DNA of 6,842 bases from contig NVRO01000163.1 of the NCBI GenBank assembly GCA_002400895.1, forward strand, positions 1-6,842, read 5' to 3'. The translations under genes were made by a program, and so were the position numbers. A model generated the notes under the pieces. It worked only from the letters and a program-made list of their open reading frames with translations, made no database searches and was not told where the DNA came from. The stretch comes from Planctomycetota bacterium. Lineage in GTDB: Bacteria > Planctomycetota > UBA1135. Positions 6,258-6,842 of the stretch are shown piece by piece. Each line of letters starts with the position of its first letter. Position 1 is the first letter of the stretch.

Positions 6258-6842
6258 ATGATCATCGGCGTCCCTAAAGAAATAAAACCCTCTGAATACC
6301 GTGTGGCGCTTACGCCAGCGGGTTCCCAATCTCTAATCAGTGCGGGTAATAAAGTAATCATTGAAACCTCGGCTGGCTCCGGCTCAGGATTCAGCGACGA
6401 GGAATACAAAAACACCGGCGCAACCATCACCGACCGTGACTCACTCTGGGAACAGGCCGAGATGATTCTCAAGGTCAAGGAACCACAAGCGGATGAAATC
6501 GCCCGCTCTCGCCCGGGCCAGACCTTGTTCACCTACTTTCATTTTGCTGCCGACCGCACCCTGACCGAGGGCATGCTTGCATCAGGTGCTCATTGCTTTG
6601 CCTACGAAACCTTGGAAGTTGACGGCAAGCTACCTCTGTTGACTCCGATGTCAGAAGTTGCCGGGCGGATGGCCGTTCAAGAAGGTGCCAAGTATCTGGA
6701 GAAGCCGTTTGGTGGCCGGGGAGTGCTGCTGGCAGGAATCCCCGGGGTGGAGCCTGGCCACGTCATGATTCTTGGTGGGGGGATAGTTGGCACCAGCGCC
6801 GCGTGGATGGCCGCCGGTCTCGGTGCCCGGGTCTGGATGTTC
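6258..6842 (+). CDS. ald: Alanine dehydrogenase, 5' part (3' end outside window)
   Basis: Ald interconverts L-alanine and pyruvate plus ammonia with NAD(H), in the cytosol. The first 195 residues of an expected roughly 370 are present and run off the right edge. Family features seen: N-terminus MIIGVPKEIKPSEYRVALTP with substrate-binding Arg15; LKVKEP with Lys74 (Lys75 in the mycobacterial enzyme); TYFHFAA with the catalytic-position His95 (His96 in that numbering); PLLTPMSEVAGRMA (126-139); GGRGVLLAGIPGVEP (152-166); and the start of the Rossmann fold, ILGGGIVGTSAAWMAAGLGA (171-190). The later catalytic aspartate is outside the window. The ATG at 6258 matches the family N-terminus, and an in-frame TGA at 6228 excludes longer starts. 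There is no Shine-Dalgarno sequence. It is divergently transcribed from yggS, so the two could be controlled together. Confidence 0.96.
   Translation, partial: MIIGVPKEIKPSEYRVALTPAGSQSLISAGNKVIIETSAGSGSGFSDEEYKNTGATITDRDSLWEQAEMILKVKEPQADEIARSRPGQTLFTYFHFAADRTLTEGMLASGAHCFAYETLEVDGKLPLLTPMSEVAGRMAVQEGAKYLEKPFGGRGVLLAGIPGVEPGHVMILGGGIVGTSAAWMAAGLGARVWMF

Noticed and set aside
6221..6532. A 103-residue minus-strand frame opposite the start of ald
   Set aside because: It covers conserved ald codons on the other strand and shows no protein-like features. The ald match is clear.
1..6842. tRNA, rRNA, CRISPR array, insertion sequence, attachment site or prophage signal
   Set aside because: I read through both strands and saw no cloverleaf, regularly spaced repeats, transposase motifs or terminal inverted repeats; nearly every base lies in a recognised gene.

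Overview
The window is almost wholly protein-coding. It holds six genes in two blocks facing each other plus the start of a third block. Gaps between genes are 14, 0, 28, 6 and 75 nt, so no gene-free stretch approaches 300 bases. Base composition looks moderately GC-rich. A GldG/DUF4340 pair, a large membrane-anchored eukaryotic-type Ser/Thr kinase and a PurN with a GGKG active-site loop suggest a bacterium of the Planctomycetes-Verrucomicrobia-Chlamydiae group, perhaps Verrucomicrobia-like. This placement is inferred from gene style, not from a marker gene.

Left block, plus strand (3-2293): the 3' part of a GldG-family ABC-transport auxiliary protein is followed after 14 nt by a DUF4340 membrane-anchored protein. 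These usually sit at the end of an ABC transporter operon of ATPase, permease, GldG and DUF4340. The ATPase and permease genes are expected just left of the window.

Middle block, minus strand (6182 down to 2294): yggS (PLP homeostasis protein), a Ser/Thr kinase of 845 residues with a single transmembrane helix, and purN (third step of purine synthesis). The 6 and 28 nt gaps suggest one transcript. The kinase is the least ordinary gene: it has an unassigned N-terminal beta-rich domain and about 450 residues of unassigned sequence beyond its membrane helix. The DUF4340 and purN stop codons abut exactly in the palindrome TGATCA.

Right edge, plus strand (6258-6842): the first 195 codons of alanine dehydrogenase (ald), divergent from yggS. 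The 75-nt gap contains a nested inverted repeat whose outer arms each carry a -10-like TAGAAT, one facing each gene. It is the best regulatory candidate here. I see no RNA gene, mobile element, CRISPR array or convincing terminator, and nothing that clearly amounts to an undescribed system. The kinase's accessory domains and the divergent control region are the points most worth following up.
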